Below are positions 22,703 through 35,450 of a stretch of DNA of 64,000 nt, one piece after another; position 1 is the first letter of the stretch; each line of letters starts with the position of its first letter. The stretch is taken from assembly GCA_963556695.1 (NCBI GenBank), contig CAUWAG010000004.1:868001-932000 (forward strand). The letters run 5' to 3'. The DNA comes from Anthostomella pinea. Taxonomy: Eukaryota; Ascomycota; Sordariomycetes; Xylariales; Xylariaceae. The notes under the pieces are model-generated. The model was not told the origin of the DNA. It was given only the letters and a program-made list of their open reading frames with translations, and ran no database searches. A program made the translations under genes and the position numbers.

Positions 22703-24065
22703 ATGAGCCTCCGCCAGACCTCAACACTGCTGCACCATTGCTTCCTCACAAGAGCCGCCGTGTTCTCAAAAGCCCCTTTCCTCACCTCTACCCGTACATA
22801 CAGGCCCTTCAGCACCAACTCCCCGCCGCTCAAGATGCGCATCCCGTACACGCCCAACCCGCCCACCACGACCGATGCCGAGGACCAGGCCATCATCTCG
22901 CGCATCGAGGCGCGCCGGGCGCCGCGGCCGCTGCAGGTTCGTTTGGGTTCTTTCTCTTTTGTTTTGTTCGTTGTCACCCTTTACTGTTGCCCCTGATAAC
23001 CCGACCTCCATCCTTCCCCGATTCCCCCTTTTCAAGTGCACAACAGCCATCCCACTCCCCCAAGTCCCTCCCAAGCAAGCCTCTAACCCACTCATCCACC
23101 CACTCACTCACTCACCAAACCGCAAGACCCTACCACCCCCACCAAAACCCAAAGTCTGACAAGCAACCACAGCCCCTAGACCTAGCCCTCCTCCACGCAC
23201 CCCCCGTAGCAGACGGCTGGAACGCCTTCCTAGGCGCGATCCGCACGCGCACGCTCCTGCCCGCCTCTCTACGCGAGCTGGCCATCTGCCGCGTCGCCGT
23301 CTGCAACCGCGCCTGGTACGAGTGGGGCCACCACGCGCCGCTGGCCGCCCAGGCGGGGCTGGGGCCGCGGGCCATGGCTGTTTGTCGGGTGGAGGATTTG
23401 AGCACCTTGTTCGAGGGGGGAGAGCGGGAGGAAGCTCGCGAGGACGGCCTCGGCGACAAAGAGTGGGCCGTCCTGCGTTACGCCGACGAGATGACGCGGA
23501 AAGTGGCGGTTAGTGAGGAGACGTTCGCCGCGCTGAGGGCCGTCTGCGATGAGCGGGAGGTTGTGGAGGTCACTGCTGTTGTGAGTTTCTGTTTTCTCTA
23601 CTTGCCCCTTCCCCCTTTTTCTAGCCCTTTTCTCTTGTTTTCTTCTCCTGGGGGGCGGGTGAGTTGCTTGGAATCAGACGACGAAAGGGGGATGGGGGGA
23701 TTTTGGTCTTCGCGGCCCGCGAATGAGTGGTGAGCCGGTTTGGCTTATAGCCGGCTGCTGGACATAGAGGGAATACGAAGGTCGCAGTGGAAGGGGATCT
23801 ACGGATTGATGAGCTGGATTCCATCCGGGCGAAAGTCCTGTCTGCTGACATGATCGTAATATCATAGGTCGCGGCTTACAACTGTGTCAGTCGATTTCTA
23901 GTTGCACTAGATGGTAAGTCTCATCATTCCCACCTGTTCCCTGTTCCCATCGATGTTCTCGTGCCCCCCGAGGACTCTGCGACATAAGCTGCAAATAATT
24001 AAGAAACTGACGACGTGGCAGTGGGCGAGAGAAACAGTACCGGGCCGGATGATGTTGCTCACTGA
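22703..24065 (+). CDS. Carboxymuconolactone decarboxylase-like (AhpD-fold) protein, 4 exons
   Basis: Member of the CMD/AhpD-like fold family; fungal relatives are mostly uncharacterised, so substrate is unknown. Exons are 22703-22936, 23173-23580, 23868-23913 and 24022-24065. The introns are 236, 287 and 108 bases; all phases agree, giving 243 residues. The N-terminus is rich in Arg, Ser and Thr with few acids (MSLRQTSTLLHHCFLTRAAV), resembling a mitochondrial presequence; a second ATG opens MRIPYTPNPPTTTD. The CMD core is LRELAICRVAVCNRAWYEWG near 114-133, followed by HHAPLAAQAGL and, from the last exons, VAAYNCVSRFLVALDVGERN. The two cysteines are spaced CxxxxC rather than the CxxC of active AhpD peroxidases. 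The 287-base second intron is long for this window. Confidence 0.8.
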
Positions 24066-24905
24066 GTGTAGATTATGGAGCGTAGACTGCCCCTGAGGTA
24101 TCAGTTCAGGACGACTTGGGATGAATCACATAGGGCATTCGTGAGTATTGAGGAAGGCTTGAGAAGCACATATGCCCGTGTCCTCATTGATTGGAGAGCC
24201 CCACACGAAGGCAGGAAAATCCATTGACTGTACGTAGGTATCCAGCTAAATCGTCTGGCAGCATAAGCCAGATTATGTCTCTATTAATGTGATGCTTTGT
24301 GTATGTGGAGTACATGCCCGCCCAAATCAACCATAGCATGTATCATGCGGTGACTTTGGGGAGTCACCCCACCCGACAGGCTTTTCCCTCCAACGCCTAC
24401 CTACTCGAGCCTGGGAGTCGATTATCGGCGACTAGTACCTACGAATCCAGGTCTGGTCGGCTTCGTATCGACCTCCCCTAGGCTGTGAGCCCTCCAAAGA
24501 AGAACGTGGCAATGCGCATTACAAGAGTGTCAAGCATCAGAACAAAAGGGAAACCATGCATGTCCACCGCTTGCCTGCCCGTACTCCGCAAAGGACGATT
24601 CGACTCCCTCCTCGAATGAGGAATATATAAACAAACAGCCTAAACGCCTCGCCAAATCCGCCAGTATTTTCTGCTTCTTTTCCGTGCAAAAACCATGCCG
24701 TCGTCCATCAGATCGAGGTGTGTAGAGCCACTTCGTAGTACCAAGAGTGAAGCGGCGTTATATAGAGGTACAGTGAGTAAAGTTAGCTGTCGCATGGACA
24801 GCTCAGCTTGTAGTGTTGAATGGTCGAATCCACGGCTAAATTCGGCCTCGAACGGCACGGTAGCGTCGAATCAGGTAGACGCTTCACGTTGGTGTGTTTG
24901 CCGAG
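24066..24905. other. Intergenic, 3' flank of sln1
   Basis: 840 bases between two convergent genes. No supported gene; frames at 24640-24973 are short and lack resemblance to anything I know. Confidence 0.4.
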
Positions 24906-27900
24906 TTAAGTGTTCGGGTCCCTGGAGGGGAGATCTTTGGACTTTGCCGGGCCAGACGAAGCGCCCCCATTAGGCGAATGGGCTACATTGGTGGGACTAT
25001 CCTTGTCAGGTGTCGTTTTCCTAGTGAGGGATGTCGTTTCCGGCTCTTCGGGGATAGTTGCAAACTTCTTGAGAACCTGCTTGAGAGCTGGCCGACGGAT
25101 AGGCTTGCTGAGGAACTCGTTCATGCCTGATTCCATGCAGTTTTTGACATTGCTCTCGTCGGCAAATGCGGTCAAGGCGACGATGGGGGCCGAGTATCCC
25201 ATTTGTCGAATCAGTCGTGTGCTCTGAAGACCATCGACGTTGGGCATCTGGATGTCCATGAAGATCAGGTCAAAGTGATGGTCATTCGCCATATCCGCTT
25301 TGACCAGATCGTACGCTTCCTGGCCGTCCTTGGCGATCGTCACATCGTACACATCCTCAAGCTTCAGCATTCTGCTCACGACCTCGATATTGGTAGGGTT
25401 ATCTTCTGCAACCAAGACTCGCAACTTTCCTCCGCCTTTGTTTGCTACGGCGATTTCGGCAGCCTTCAAGCGATCTTGCGTGGTTGGTTTGGATTTGGGG
25501 CTAGGATTTGCGGCGAAGAATGGTTGACTCAGGCCGACGAGACGGGGCTGCTGGTCGAGAACACTTGCTTTGGCCTCGGCCGTAGTTTGTCCCGCTGAGA
25601 CCTTCCGGTTCTCGCCGTCTGCCGAGCTAATGCTGGGGTTTCGTGATCTGAGACTACTGGACGCCGTGCTTGAAGGCCTAATTTCATCTTGTTAGTAGCT
25701 GGAAGCCCCAAGAATGGGCGGCCGTCTCACCTGTCCTTCGTATACTTGAGGGGTATCTGCATCGTGAAAGTAGTGCCGACCTTCATTACGCTCCTTAGTG
25801 TGATCTCGCCTCCCATTAGATTTGCCAACTGTTGGCAGATACTGAGTCCCAGTCCAGTTCCACCGTACTTTTTGCTCAGACCCAGATCTCCCTGCATGAA
25901 AGGCTCGAAAACTCGCTCCTGCATATCTTCTGGGATACCAGGACCGGTATCCTCGACTTCAAACTCGAATAAGAAAGGTTTGGCATTTGGTGGGGGTGGC
26001 GTCGCAGACCGCTCACGTACATGTACGTGCGGTGCGGTCTTAGGATCCATGGGGTTGATCGATAATGCTGTGCCTCCTTTGTACGGCCGCTGTGGAGTTG
26101 GCGAGTCTCTCGAGTTGCTCGAATGGTTTGATCCCGAACCTAGCCTATGGCGAGATCTCCCCGGTCGACTCGAGACACTTTTCGTGAAAGAAGACGATCT
26201 GCTCTCCTCTGACTGCTCGACCTCTCCTACGCATTTTATCCTCACGGACACCTTGCCGCCATGTGGTGTGAACTTGAGACTATTGCTCACGAGGTTGATC
26301 AGCACTTGTAGGATTCTGTGTTGATCACCCCACAGACACATATCCTTCAACCGACCGGTCCCGGATGGGCCGAGGGCTGGAAGCTTGCCGTCTATACTAG
26401 GCCGGTCAGGACCCTGGCCCATGTCCACGTCGGTGCTCAAGAAATCAACTGAGAAGATGATTCGACCCTCCCGGACTTGCTTGTCGAAAATGGTTAGCAC
26501 TTGTGATTTGATATCACCCAGCCGGAACTCCTTCTCCTCCAAACTCAGTTGTTGGCCAATTTGGTTCTTGGAAAAGTTGAGCAGATCTTCGAGGAGATGG
26601 AACAGTAGATCTCCAGACTTGTAAAGGAGCTTCAGAGACTGCTTGATCCGAGTCAGGTCGTCCTCCTCCATGCAGACCGCGGCCATGCCCAATATCCCGT
26701 TCAGAGGGGTTTTCAGCTCATGGGATATATTGGCAATGAACAACGTCTTGCTCTCGTTGGCGGCTTCGGCTGCCTTCTTGCTGATCTCGAGTTCGCGAGT
26801 CCGATCGGCGACTTTGGCCTCCAAAGACGTGTATTGTTTCAACAGCTCGTCGCTCATTTCATTGAACGTCTGGGTCAGCTCGGTAAGCTCATCTGTGACA
26901 TAGTGCTTGCGATCCTCTACCTTGCGGGGTATCTTGAAGATCTGCCTTCGAGGATCGCTACTATGTTCCGAGGCAGGAACCCTCGATCTGGTGTTCCTGC
27001 GGATCAACCTCTTCAGCTGAATCAGCACTCCCTTGTCTGTCTTGTCATGTCCCGTTCCAGGTGGTTGGTTTTCGTCATCCTCATAATCAACATCATCCTC
27101 GTATGCTTCGGCGTAACCAGGAGGCGCAATGGATTTCTCGGTTGCCGTTTTCAGTCTCCTGATAGGCTTGACGCTCAGGTGCGCACAGGGGAAGATGAAG
27201 AGCAGCACAAGACCAGCCGTACCAAAGACGGTGCCCAAGAGGATGTTCTGGAGATTGTGGATGGGAATGTACGCCTCATTCCTGTCTTGTTCGACAATGA
27301 GCGTCCAGTTCACCAAGCCACTTTGGGGGCGAGCATAGCCAACAGCGACGGCAGAACCTTGTTCATTGGTCGTAGAAAGCATACTGCTAGCGTTATTGAT
27401 GGCAAGATTCCGTTTGGAGAAAGCCTTGAATGCGGCCTTGTACGCGGAGACCTTGAAGGGCTCGTCGTATTTGCCCGAGGCGAAGTTGTGGAGCGTATGT
27501 CTGTCATGCTGGCCTGCCATCGCACTAGGAGGCAAGACGAAGTTGACATTGACGTCGGAAAAGTTGGTGGCCGCATCGTTCGTAGCATTTGCAGGGAGGT
27601 TATACTTGCTGAACCGATTCCAACCCGTGGCCGGTCCGACCAGCAGGACGCACCCGGTAGTCCCTAGTCCTTCCTTGGAAGCTACGATACTGATGATGGG
27701 CGTAGCTTCAGCAACGACGGTCATGTATCCGAGCACTAGCTCTCGTCCCGTATTCTGTCTGATAGGTATGGTCAGCGAGATAAGGGCATAGGTCTCGTTG
27801 ATGACCAGCGGGCCCAGTATGAGGCCGTTGACGGTCGAATCAATTCTTATATCTGGAAAGGGCCTGGCGGTGGTCGCATTGTAACCTGGGTTGTCCGGGT

Positions 27901-28435
27901 CGGGGTTCGACGAGTTGTAATAGGTGATGTTTGGGTAGAGGCTTGGAGGGTAGCCGTAGTTCTGGTCACCACTCAGATAGACGTCGGATCCGTTGGCGGC
28001 TTTATAAGGTAGCAAGACCTGGGTGAGATTATCGCCAGTGACACTGACGAGACCTTCGGAGCTGGCGCCGGTCTCGTTACACGAGAATAGCCTTGTCTGC
28101 AGGAGATTGGCAGATCCACCCGAGTTGAGAGCGCTCCGGAGGTCATCGGAAGCCTGAGCCCAATTGCTGTCGGAAGTATTGCCGCGGTAGAAGGATTGGA
28201 AGGCGGACTGAACCAGGAGTCGCGTGGTTATGGTAGTACAGGTGGTCTGGATGAGCTCGATCTGGGAGGCGACCTGGGCAGCCTTCAGAGAAGCAGTCAA
28301 GGACAGACCATCGGTCTCTACGCCAACGACGAAGCTGTTGACATATATCCATGTTGGAATAGCGACGATGGCGAGCGCAAGGAGGACGGCAAAGAGCACA
28401 AGTGCGGCCAACTGCTCCCGGATCGCCACTCTCAT
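24906..28435 (-). CDS. sln1: Sln1-type hybrid histidine kinase (osmosensor, 2 exons)
   Basis: Membrane sensor at the top of the HOG MAP-kinase pathway: it autophosphorylates on His, passes phosphate to its receiver Asp and then to the Ypd1-type phosphotransfer protein. Exons are 25731-28435 and 24906-25677 with a 53-base intron (GTGAGA...CTAAC...TAG), giving 1158 residues. Membrane segments lie at about 8-33 and 396-420. Between them is an extracellular sensor domain with many N-glycosylation sequons. Then come a HAMP-like linker, a coiled coil near 510-565, and the H-box [11 protein letters not shown] with His572. The ATPase motifs are [26 protein letters not shown] and [13 protein letters not shown]. 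The receiver is near 985-1100 with [13 protein letters not shown] (Asp1043). All catalytic residues are present. The domain order matches fungal group VI kinases. Confidence 0.95.
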
Positions 28436-31400
28436 GTTTCCTGTCTATGAGGGGAAATGCGACAGTCGCCTGGGCCGATGCATTCTCTAAGCTTCGATAT
28501 CTGGTCGGATTGGAATGCACGTCGGAAAGAGGAAGAGGTGGGAGTTTGAGGCCGGCGCGAAGAGCGGGGACCGAGACGGGTCGCTCTGTCCGTATGGGTG
28601 CCGTCGCGGCTGTCGTTGTCGGTGTCGTATCGTCGGGGACTCCAAGGTGGAGTGGTTTGTCGAGACTCGAGAGCTCCGTACAAGCGAAGGTGCTGGCAAC
28701 TGGCAACCGACAACTGACCACAAGGACGTGGTGTGGTGGTGTAGGTGCCGTGTGTGGTTGCGGCGGCGGCGCCGGTGGACGCGACGGGCTGCAATTGGAT
28801 GAGGTGGTCAAACGTCAAGACTTAAGCGTCGAGAGCGCGACACGAGCAGGCGACACGAGCAGCAAGAGGGCAGGCTACGAATCGTAGCCTACGATAAGGT
28901 AGCGTTGGGGAGGACAGACTGGAGGAGGACTGGGAAGTTTGGTGCCAGGGGAAAATTGCCGTAGCGCAGAGACGAACCGTGCCAGAACGTTCAACGGTGT
29001 AGTGCACGGCGGCACTGCACCTGAATAGGAGCTAGCCGCATGGGGGAAGGACGGCGCTGGTTGACGGAATGACGGACTGACACCATACAGATTTGGACCT
29101 TCTGTCTCGTCACCAGTATCTCTCGGTCTAAAAACAAGCTTGAAGGTATATCAGACTGTTGGGTTTGGAGGACTGGTCCGGTGATCGAGTGATCGACTGG
29201 CAAACAACGGGGCCCAGGGGGGATCTCCAGCTCTGAGCTCGGTTTCCACTCTGCACTCTGCACTCCAGTTCTAGAACTCTGGGGTTGTGGTGGTCGTGGG
29301 TGGTGTACTGGTGCACTGCTGAACCATGCCAGCTTCACATCAATTGTGATACCTACCTCTGAATCTCATTACATGTATCGAATCGATTGCTGAGCTAAAA
29401 GAACGCGCAAGCCTCTCCATAGCCGACATCGCCACCAGGACTCGCGATGGTGAAGAAAAAGAAAAGGGCAGGGAGCATCCCCGCCCCCAATTGACATGCG
29501 ATCCCCATTGGGAGCACATGGCATTTTGAGTGCCAGAGAATCGTCTCCAGGGCTATGATTACGGGGGCCGCTACCCATGGCGGGTACTCTAATAAATCCA
29601 CTGAGTCCAGACCCGAATCGCCGTCGTGACTCGTCGGCCCCCAGCACAGCCTGTCAGCTTCCCCTGTCGCCATCTCAACTCATTGCCCGTAATGACAACA
29701 ATCAAACCGTCCACCTCCGTCCATCTGAGTCCGACGTACAACTTCGCCGCAGCATATGCACAGTACCTACACATGTGTATGGGATTCTCAACCCAGGCCA
29801 GGCGAGCCGTCATTAGGTTCATGTTGTAATGCTCACATATCCCATCCATCATGCACTCACCAAAACCTAAAAAGCTAGATCAACAACGCGGCATCACCGT
29901 TGGGCTGCTGTATCCACGACATATGTCTCACGAAACCGAACCCGCCTAGATCTCCTGCGCCCCTCGTACCACCGTGTGGCTGGCTGGCTTCAGATGTAAC
30001 ACAGCAGTCCTAATGCGCACGACCAGTCATCTGGTAAGGCAAGCAACTGGCCACGCCGCCGTGCCACTGAACAGGATCTTCCCTCCAGATCTCTTGTGTA
30101 CCCTCTGTCTCAGCGATTTTCGCAAAAGCTGGTTACGCATGCGCGTCGAGACCTCGTCTTTAGATGCAGTCCGACCTTCAGATGCAGTCAGACTTTCAGA
30201 TGCAGTCCGACCTGAGTAGTAGGAAGTGGTCCTCTTATGCACAGCCTTCGCCCGCCCATGAACTGCATCTAGATATGAGACATGTCGGGAATATGATAAA
30301 AGTGATCTGAACGGCACTGTCTCGCAAGAAGAAACTTCATATCGAAAGACGCAAGGGAGAATCAGTCAGAATACCCTCGCCACTGAGAGAACATGAGATG
30401 TGAACTGATGCCAAACATCACCCACCTTGGAGACTGTCTCTTGCCGGCAACTCGTCCAAAGACTTGTACGGTTCCCCTCCAACTCACAAAATGGCCTGCA
30501 ACTCCCAAAAGATCACTCGCTCAAGGTGCGGTATCTACCTAGGTACGTAAGGTCTGCTGAACAATCAGATATCACTTCTTCGATCCTGCGAGATCTCACA
30601 GCTCTTGTGTTGGACACCTTGAGGCCATTTGGTGCCGGAGAGTCACCTATGAAGCGGGCTGGTATTGACCCATCGGCGAGTCGTTGAATGGTAATGAGGC
30701 CTGGGTAGGAGGTGATGTCGTGCTCTGTAGTTCATAGACAGCCTACACGCATTCGCGAAGGGCCAACCTCCAGATATACAATTGCGACTGTGTTTAGCAT
30801 GATCTATCAAAATTGACATCGACTATTTGTTATGCCTTATAATTGCGGCTGAATATGAATATTGAATGAAATCTGTGAGCAGAACCTAACTTTGTATGTT
30901 GACAGTATGTGCTGGGCAGCTAGGGTGGCGGGCATGAAGACCTTATATCAATCCTTTAGGTACATCTTGACAGCCAACTGCCAGGAGCTGAACCTTTGCA
31001 ATAAGCAATCACGCTGTTACGTTCATATAGACCTTGTTAGGTTCCGGATATTGCCTTCATGACTATTAGATCTCTAGTCGACCAGTCGTTATGATGACAG
31101 ATTCTTCTCGGTAGATCTCCCTTTGATCGAGTTGTTTTGTTTTGTGACCACAGGTCACTCAATTATGGTGGGACCAGAGGTCCAGTATCGAATAGGAAGA
31201 GTAAACAGCTGAAAGGCCGCACCCTCAAGCCTGACACAGTGACTGGGAATGGACTTGCTGATACAGCCTTCAGCTTCAGCCTGGCTCTCAAGCGGCGCTG
31301 CCAGAGATCTCCCTTTGATGGTGTATTGCTAACTCCACGCTCTTCGAATCCAAGTTCAACTTCCACAACACCTGTATACAATATCCACGCCGAAGGCCTG

Positions 31401-31449
31401 TGTCCGACACATCATCCCCAAGACGAGTAATATTTTTTCATCGCATAGA
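28436..31449. other. Gene-poor 3.0 kb upstream of sln1
   Basis: The first few hundred bases before 28435 are the sln1 promoter and leader. No frame further right has convincing codon structure. A three-copy tandem repeat is annotated separately at 30162-30213. Confidence 0.4.
30162..30213. repeat. 18-base tandem repeat, three copies
   Basis: The unit AGATGCAGTCCGACCTTC occurs at 30162-30179, 30180-30197 (two changes) and 30198-30213 (truncated). The repeat unit is a multiple of three but no gene can be supported around it. Confidence 0.8.
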
Positions 31450-31830
31450 TTGCCAACGTATGCAGTATGCCTGACCTTCTTATACCTGATCAGTCCCCAA
31501 GGGTTTCGACGTCCCAGGGCGGCTCATTGGAATAAGCGTATATATATCCGGTTCTCCGAAGACACCGTTGTAGATGATATGCAGGTCGAACACGTACCGC
31601 AGTCCAAGCCGGGCCCCTCAATGTCGGTAGACAGGCAGCCAACCCACTCACTCCACGAAGAAGCGGCATACGCTCTGTTCTATCTGAGAGCGGAGGAACC
31701 GCAGCCTCGAAGATCGTCTTCACCGCGAGGATTTCAGCGACTGGCAGAACGTAGAGCTAGCATCCTTGCATCCTTGCCTGACTCATACGCAAGTAAACCT
31801 ATCCTCTCAGGCCAGCCCGTTCACGCATAA
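31450..31830 (+). CDS. Possible coding exon, convergent with the DUF6536 gene
   Basis: An open frame of about 126 codons with coding-like composition: acidic and Pro/Arg/Ser-rich, for example EEPQPRRSSSPRGFQ. It opens with TTG, not ATG; the first ATG inside gives MQVEHVPQSKPGPSM. Its TAA at 31828-31830 overlaps the stop codon of the convergent DUF6536 gene by a few bases. I recognise no family. It could be a small gene, the last exon of one, or chance. Confidence 0.25.
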   Translation: MPTYAVCLTFLYLISPQGFRRPRAAHWNKRIYIRFSEDTVVDDMQVEHVPQSKPGPSMSVDRQPTHSLHEEAAYALFYLRAEEPQPRRSSSPRGFQRLAERRASILASLPDSYASKPILSGQPVHA

Positions 31831-34800
31831 AGCCGTCCCGGCACCGGAGGCGCCACATCATCCCCCTCAGCCCCAAAGCCCAGATGTCCCACCTCCTCCT
31901 CTTCGTGCTCGTAGTCAGCATACCACTCGGGCGGCATCTTGACGACGCCCCAGCGGAGCCTGCACTCAGACAGCTTCCGGCAAGCCCCCTGCTCTTCGTC
32001 GCCGTCGCCTTTGTTGAGAAGCGTGCTCGACGACAGCGATAGCGAGCGCCACGACCTCATGGACCGCCACGACTTCTTCGCCGACAGCCTGCGCATCTCG
32101 ATGCCGCTAAACGCGCCCGCGCCCTCTCCGCTGCCTCTCCAGTCCCCTTCGTCGCCGTCTGTTGTCGGACTGTGCGGCCGGACGGGCATGTACGGCGAGG
32201 GCAGGAGATCAAAGCGCGAGGAGCGGGGGCTGCTGTCCAGCGCCATCGATTTGCGGGCGGCGTGGGACAGGGGCGACGAGTGGCAGGCCGCCGAGAGCGC
32301 TAGCGAGTTGCTGCCGGGGTTCACGATGGTGGAAGACAGTCGCTTGAAGCTTAGTAGTGGTGGGATGAGAATCAAGACCAGCGATACTATCATCAAGACG
32401 AGGAGAGACCAGACGGAGTATCCCACGGCGATGGCCGTGTTGTCGGGTAGTGAGGGGTCACTGATTTCGGTACTACCGGTACCGACAAAGTCGCTTCCAT
32501 AGTAGCCTTATGCCGTGTAAGCAGAGTAAATATCAACAGTCAAGGTTAGTGTTGTGGTAGACTCACCTCCGATTGATACAAAGACATAGATCGTATTGGA
32601 GAGCAGCCAATGTAGAAAGACGCTGACCGCGATTAGGGGAAGACTATACTTGTATGGTAGTTGTAGCCGGTAGGTAGAGTACTGGTTACCCTGTTTCGAT
32701 CGATCAGCATTCCTCACGACAATACATATCTGCTTCGGCGTACCTTCGGTTCAGTGACTCGGAGAGGGTGATACCCATCGCTGAACTGTGCAAACTCTCG
32801 AGCCATCTGCAGGCGAGTGAACATGTTATTGTACTGCAACAATGAATTAATAAACGAACACGGGGATGGTTTGCTGGCTTGCAAAAGATCCGGTTCCAAT
32901 CCCAAATTCATATTGGCCGGCCGCCTGGGACACTCGCCTGGGACAGAAGCGGGCGCGACATGAACATCGGAAAGGGAACAACAGGAAGGACACAAAGTAG
33001 GACGTCACTTACAGCTAAGTAGCAGAATGAGAGTAGCAGTTGCGGACTATTTGCCAACAAGACTGCATTGATGAGTGAGAACGCAAGCGGGATGAACGAA
33101 TTCTCGTCACCTCCGAGAAAGGTGCCTTGCCTACAGAACAGTTAGCTGTCTTTCCTACCCGAGGCACAAACGTTGAGCACTCACAAGCCGTTCGTATCCA
33201 ACGCATTTTTGAACAGCCCTACACAGGTCCCAATACCAACGAGGAACAGTAAGTAGCTCGTCGTCCATACAGATATCGGAACGACCGATGCCCGGCGCTT
33301 TGGCAACGCGCGCCATTGTCGCGGCCCGGGAACGAGAAAGGCACGTTTTGACCTCATAGCTCTCCGTATGTCTGTTTGGTCAACGGTGCTCAGCCCGGCC
33401 GTGACTCGGTCCGGTTGCTCGATGAAGGAGGCTATGGCATCCCCTAAAGTCACCAGGGGCGCCTGATTGCGGCGGCAGAGTACGATGGTGACCACGATGG
33501 CCGTGACGGTCTTCACAATTACACATATAGTAACTCCCATCAGTAGGGTAGGTGACAGTGCGATATCTGCAGGGGTTGGTGTTAGTTATGACTGCATGCT
33601 TATACCAACAAGGAAAGATGATGACTTTTGCGTCCTGATTGTTGCTAGTGACCCCAAGACTAACGGCCCCGAGGAGACAATACCGCATGGCTTAGGGCAA
33701 TGATGGGATACACGGATTCGTGGTAAAGCTGCTTACGGCATATGTCTTCGACTTGCTCCGCCAGACAATCTTAGCGACGAGTTAGCGATTGGTCAATTCG
33801 TGGAGAGACTTGAGAGAGCCTCAGGCTGCGCCAAAAGGGTAAAAAAAGGTCTGACTACTGCTTGTGACTCGGGCGGGGTGATATTTGCTACAAGCATTGC
33901 CTGTGAGCGGTGCAGGGGAAACTGTGAATCCGAAATGACTTACATTTCAACGTTAGGTTGAGAGAGTCAGGCTGAAGGCCCGATGTGTTGGTATAGACGG
34001 AATGCTTCCAGGTCCCGTTGAATTGGTCAGAACCATTGACCGCTTCATACGACGCGTAAGTGGAATTGTCAATGAAAGGATACCGCCAATCATGAAGCCC
34101 GTCAAGGGAGCCATCACCTAAGGCGCCGCTGCATGTATTACTGCATTGCGTTGGTTCCTGATTCACCTGCAGGGCGTTCATGGCACACTGCGCGTCGAAA
34201 AAGAGATGATTGGGCTGATCCGCAGGAACATACTGGTCCCAGAACGTTGCATCGTTATCTTGTAGATGCCAGATGTCGTCTCGCACCCATCCACTTGGCT
34301 GATCCATCACCCACAAGACGTTGCGGTATTTCTTCAGCCCGTGGCAATCAATATATTGCGCGTAACAATTTGCTGCTTCGAGCCTGTCCCAGCTACCAGC
34401 GTTCGCAGCAGTATTTGTTATGTTCAATACAGCAGGAGAGTTCTTAGTGTCGTAGTCTGACATATTCACCGGGGACCCGTAAGCGGACCCGCCGGGCGAC
34501 CAGGAGGAATAGTCTGGCCGATAGGCATCGCTCAGGTTAAGATTTTTGTAATATTCCGCCCAGTGGTTTTGAACAACGTCGTCGGAGGCCAGAGCTGGTA
34601 GAATTAAGCTCCCACCGGGAGGGAAAAAGGCACCACCGTTCACAAGTCTCTCGTTGCCGATTGTCAGATGGAAATCGGACTGCCGGTGGTCCGTTTCGAA
34701 AATCGTAGAGTTGAAAAGCACATGGATCGGTATCGAGCTCAATAGCAAGAGCACCCAACACCATGTCTTGAATTTGGAGACTCGGAACGCGTTTCGAACC

Positions 34801-35450
34801 GAGGGCACGCCAATACCCAACCAGGAGCCTCTGAAATGCGCTTGGTTCACTTCCTCCCGAGATGGCGAGTTGAGCACCTGCATGAAGAAGTTGCTCGAAG
34901 CGAGCCTGTGTCTTGGGTTAGTACGGCATCAACTTCGAAGTGAATGTATCACATGAAAAGACCCTTCCCTGCATGGTTGGCCCTGGACGACAGTAACCGT
35001 CTTGTTGACTTCCATCGTGGGAGGGAGTGAGTCGACTTTGAGAACAGGCCCTGTGCCGTGAGACCATGGTATGGTTCAGCCGCCAGGAGATGCAACTCGG
35101 CCCAGCAGCCAGATCAGAAATTTACTTACTATTATTTCCAGTTAGCGATATATCCGACGAACTCGACATAAAGGTCTCGCATTGAAAAGCTTGAAAGAGC
35201 GGAGGCTTACCACTAGAGTCGAAACGATATTAATCAGCAAATGGAGCGCCAGGTTGACCGAGGCCACATTCTTTCCGCCGCAGTCGCCATCGTAGAAGAA
35301 CAGGGCATGTTGCGCGTCATGCGACAAAGCTGCGATGGTACAGGCCAGCAGAGCCACCGACATGACACTGAGGACGACGCAGTTGACCTTTGCCGCCTTC
35401 TTCCAGCCATTCGAGTCCTGCTTGGAACCCCGGAAATTGAGGCTGCCCAT
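31821..35450 (-). CDS. DUF6536 multi-pass membrane protein (8 exons; first junction unresolved)
   Basis: Fungal-specific membrane protein of unknown function with the DUF6536 domain. Exons read on the minus strand are 35211-35450, 33944-34905, 33737-33769, 33185-33566, 33013-33130, 32744-32833, 32567-32690 and 31821-32506. Phases agree at six of seven junctions. The N-terminus is MGSLNFRGSKQDSNGWKKAA, followed by a membrane segment and the family block LHLLINIVSTLV. The next exon gives LASSNFFMQVLNSPSREEV and a second membrane segment near WCWVLLLLSSIPIHVL. A large outside loop with several NxS/T sites follows, then further membrane segments. RWGVV near the end is a common family feature. Between exons 1 and 2 the canonical sites (GTAAGC and ACACAG) leave one base too many for the expected frame. 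The cause may be a tiny exon, unusual splicing or a mutation. Confidence 0.8.
34906..35210 (-). other. 305-base first intron of the DUF6536 gene
   Basis: Much longer than the gene's other introns (53-179 bases). It contains a second plausible branch/acceptor pair (GCTAAC...AATAG) about 60 bases inside. I could not find an internal exon that fixes the reading frame. Confidence 0.4.

Noticed and set aside
26720..27667. 315-codon plus-strand frame opposite sln1
   Set aside because: Complement of the sensor domain; no start context or family features.
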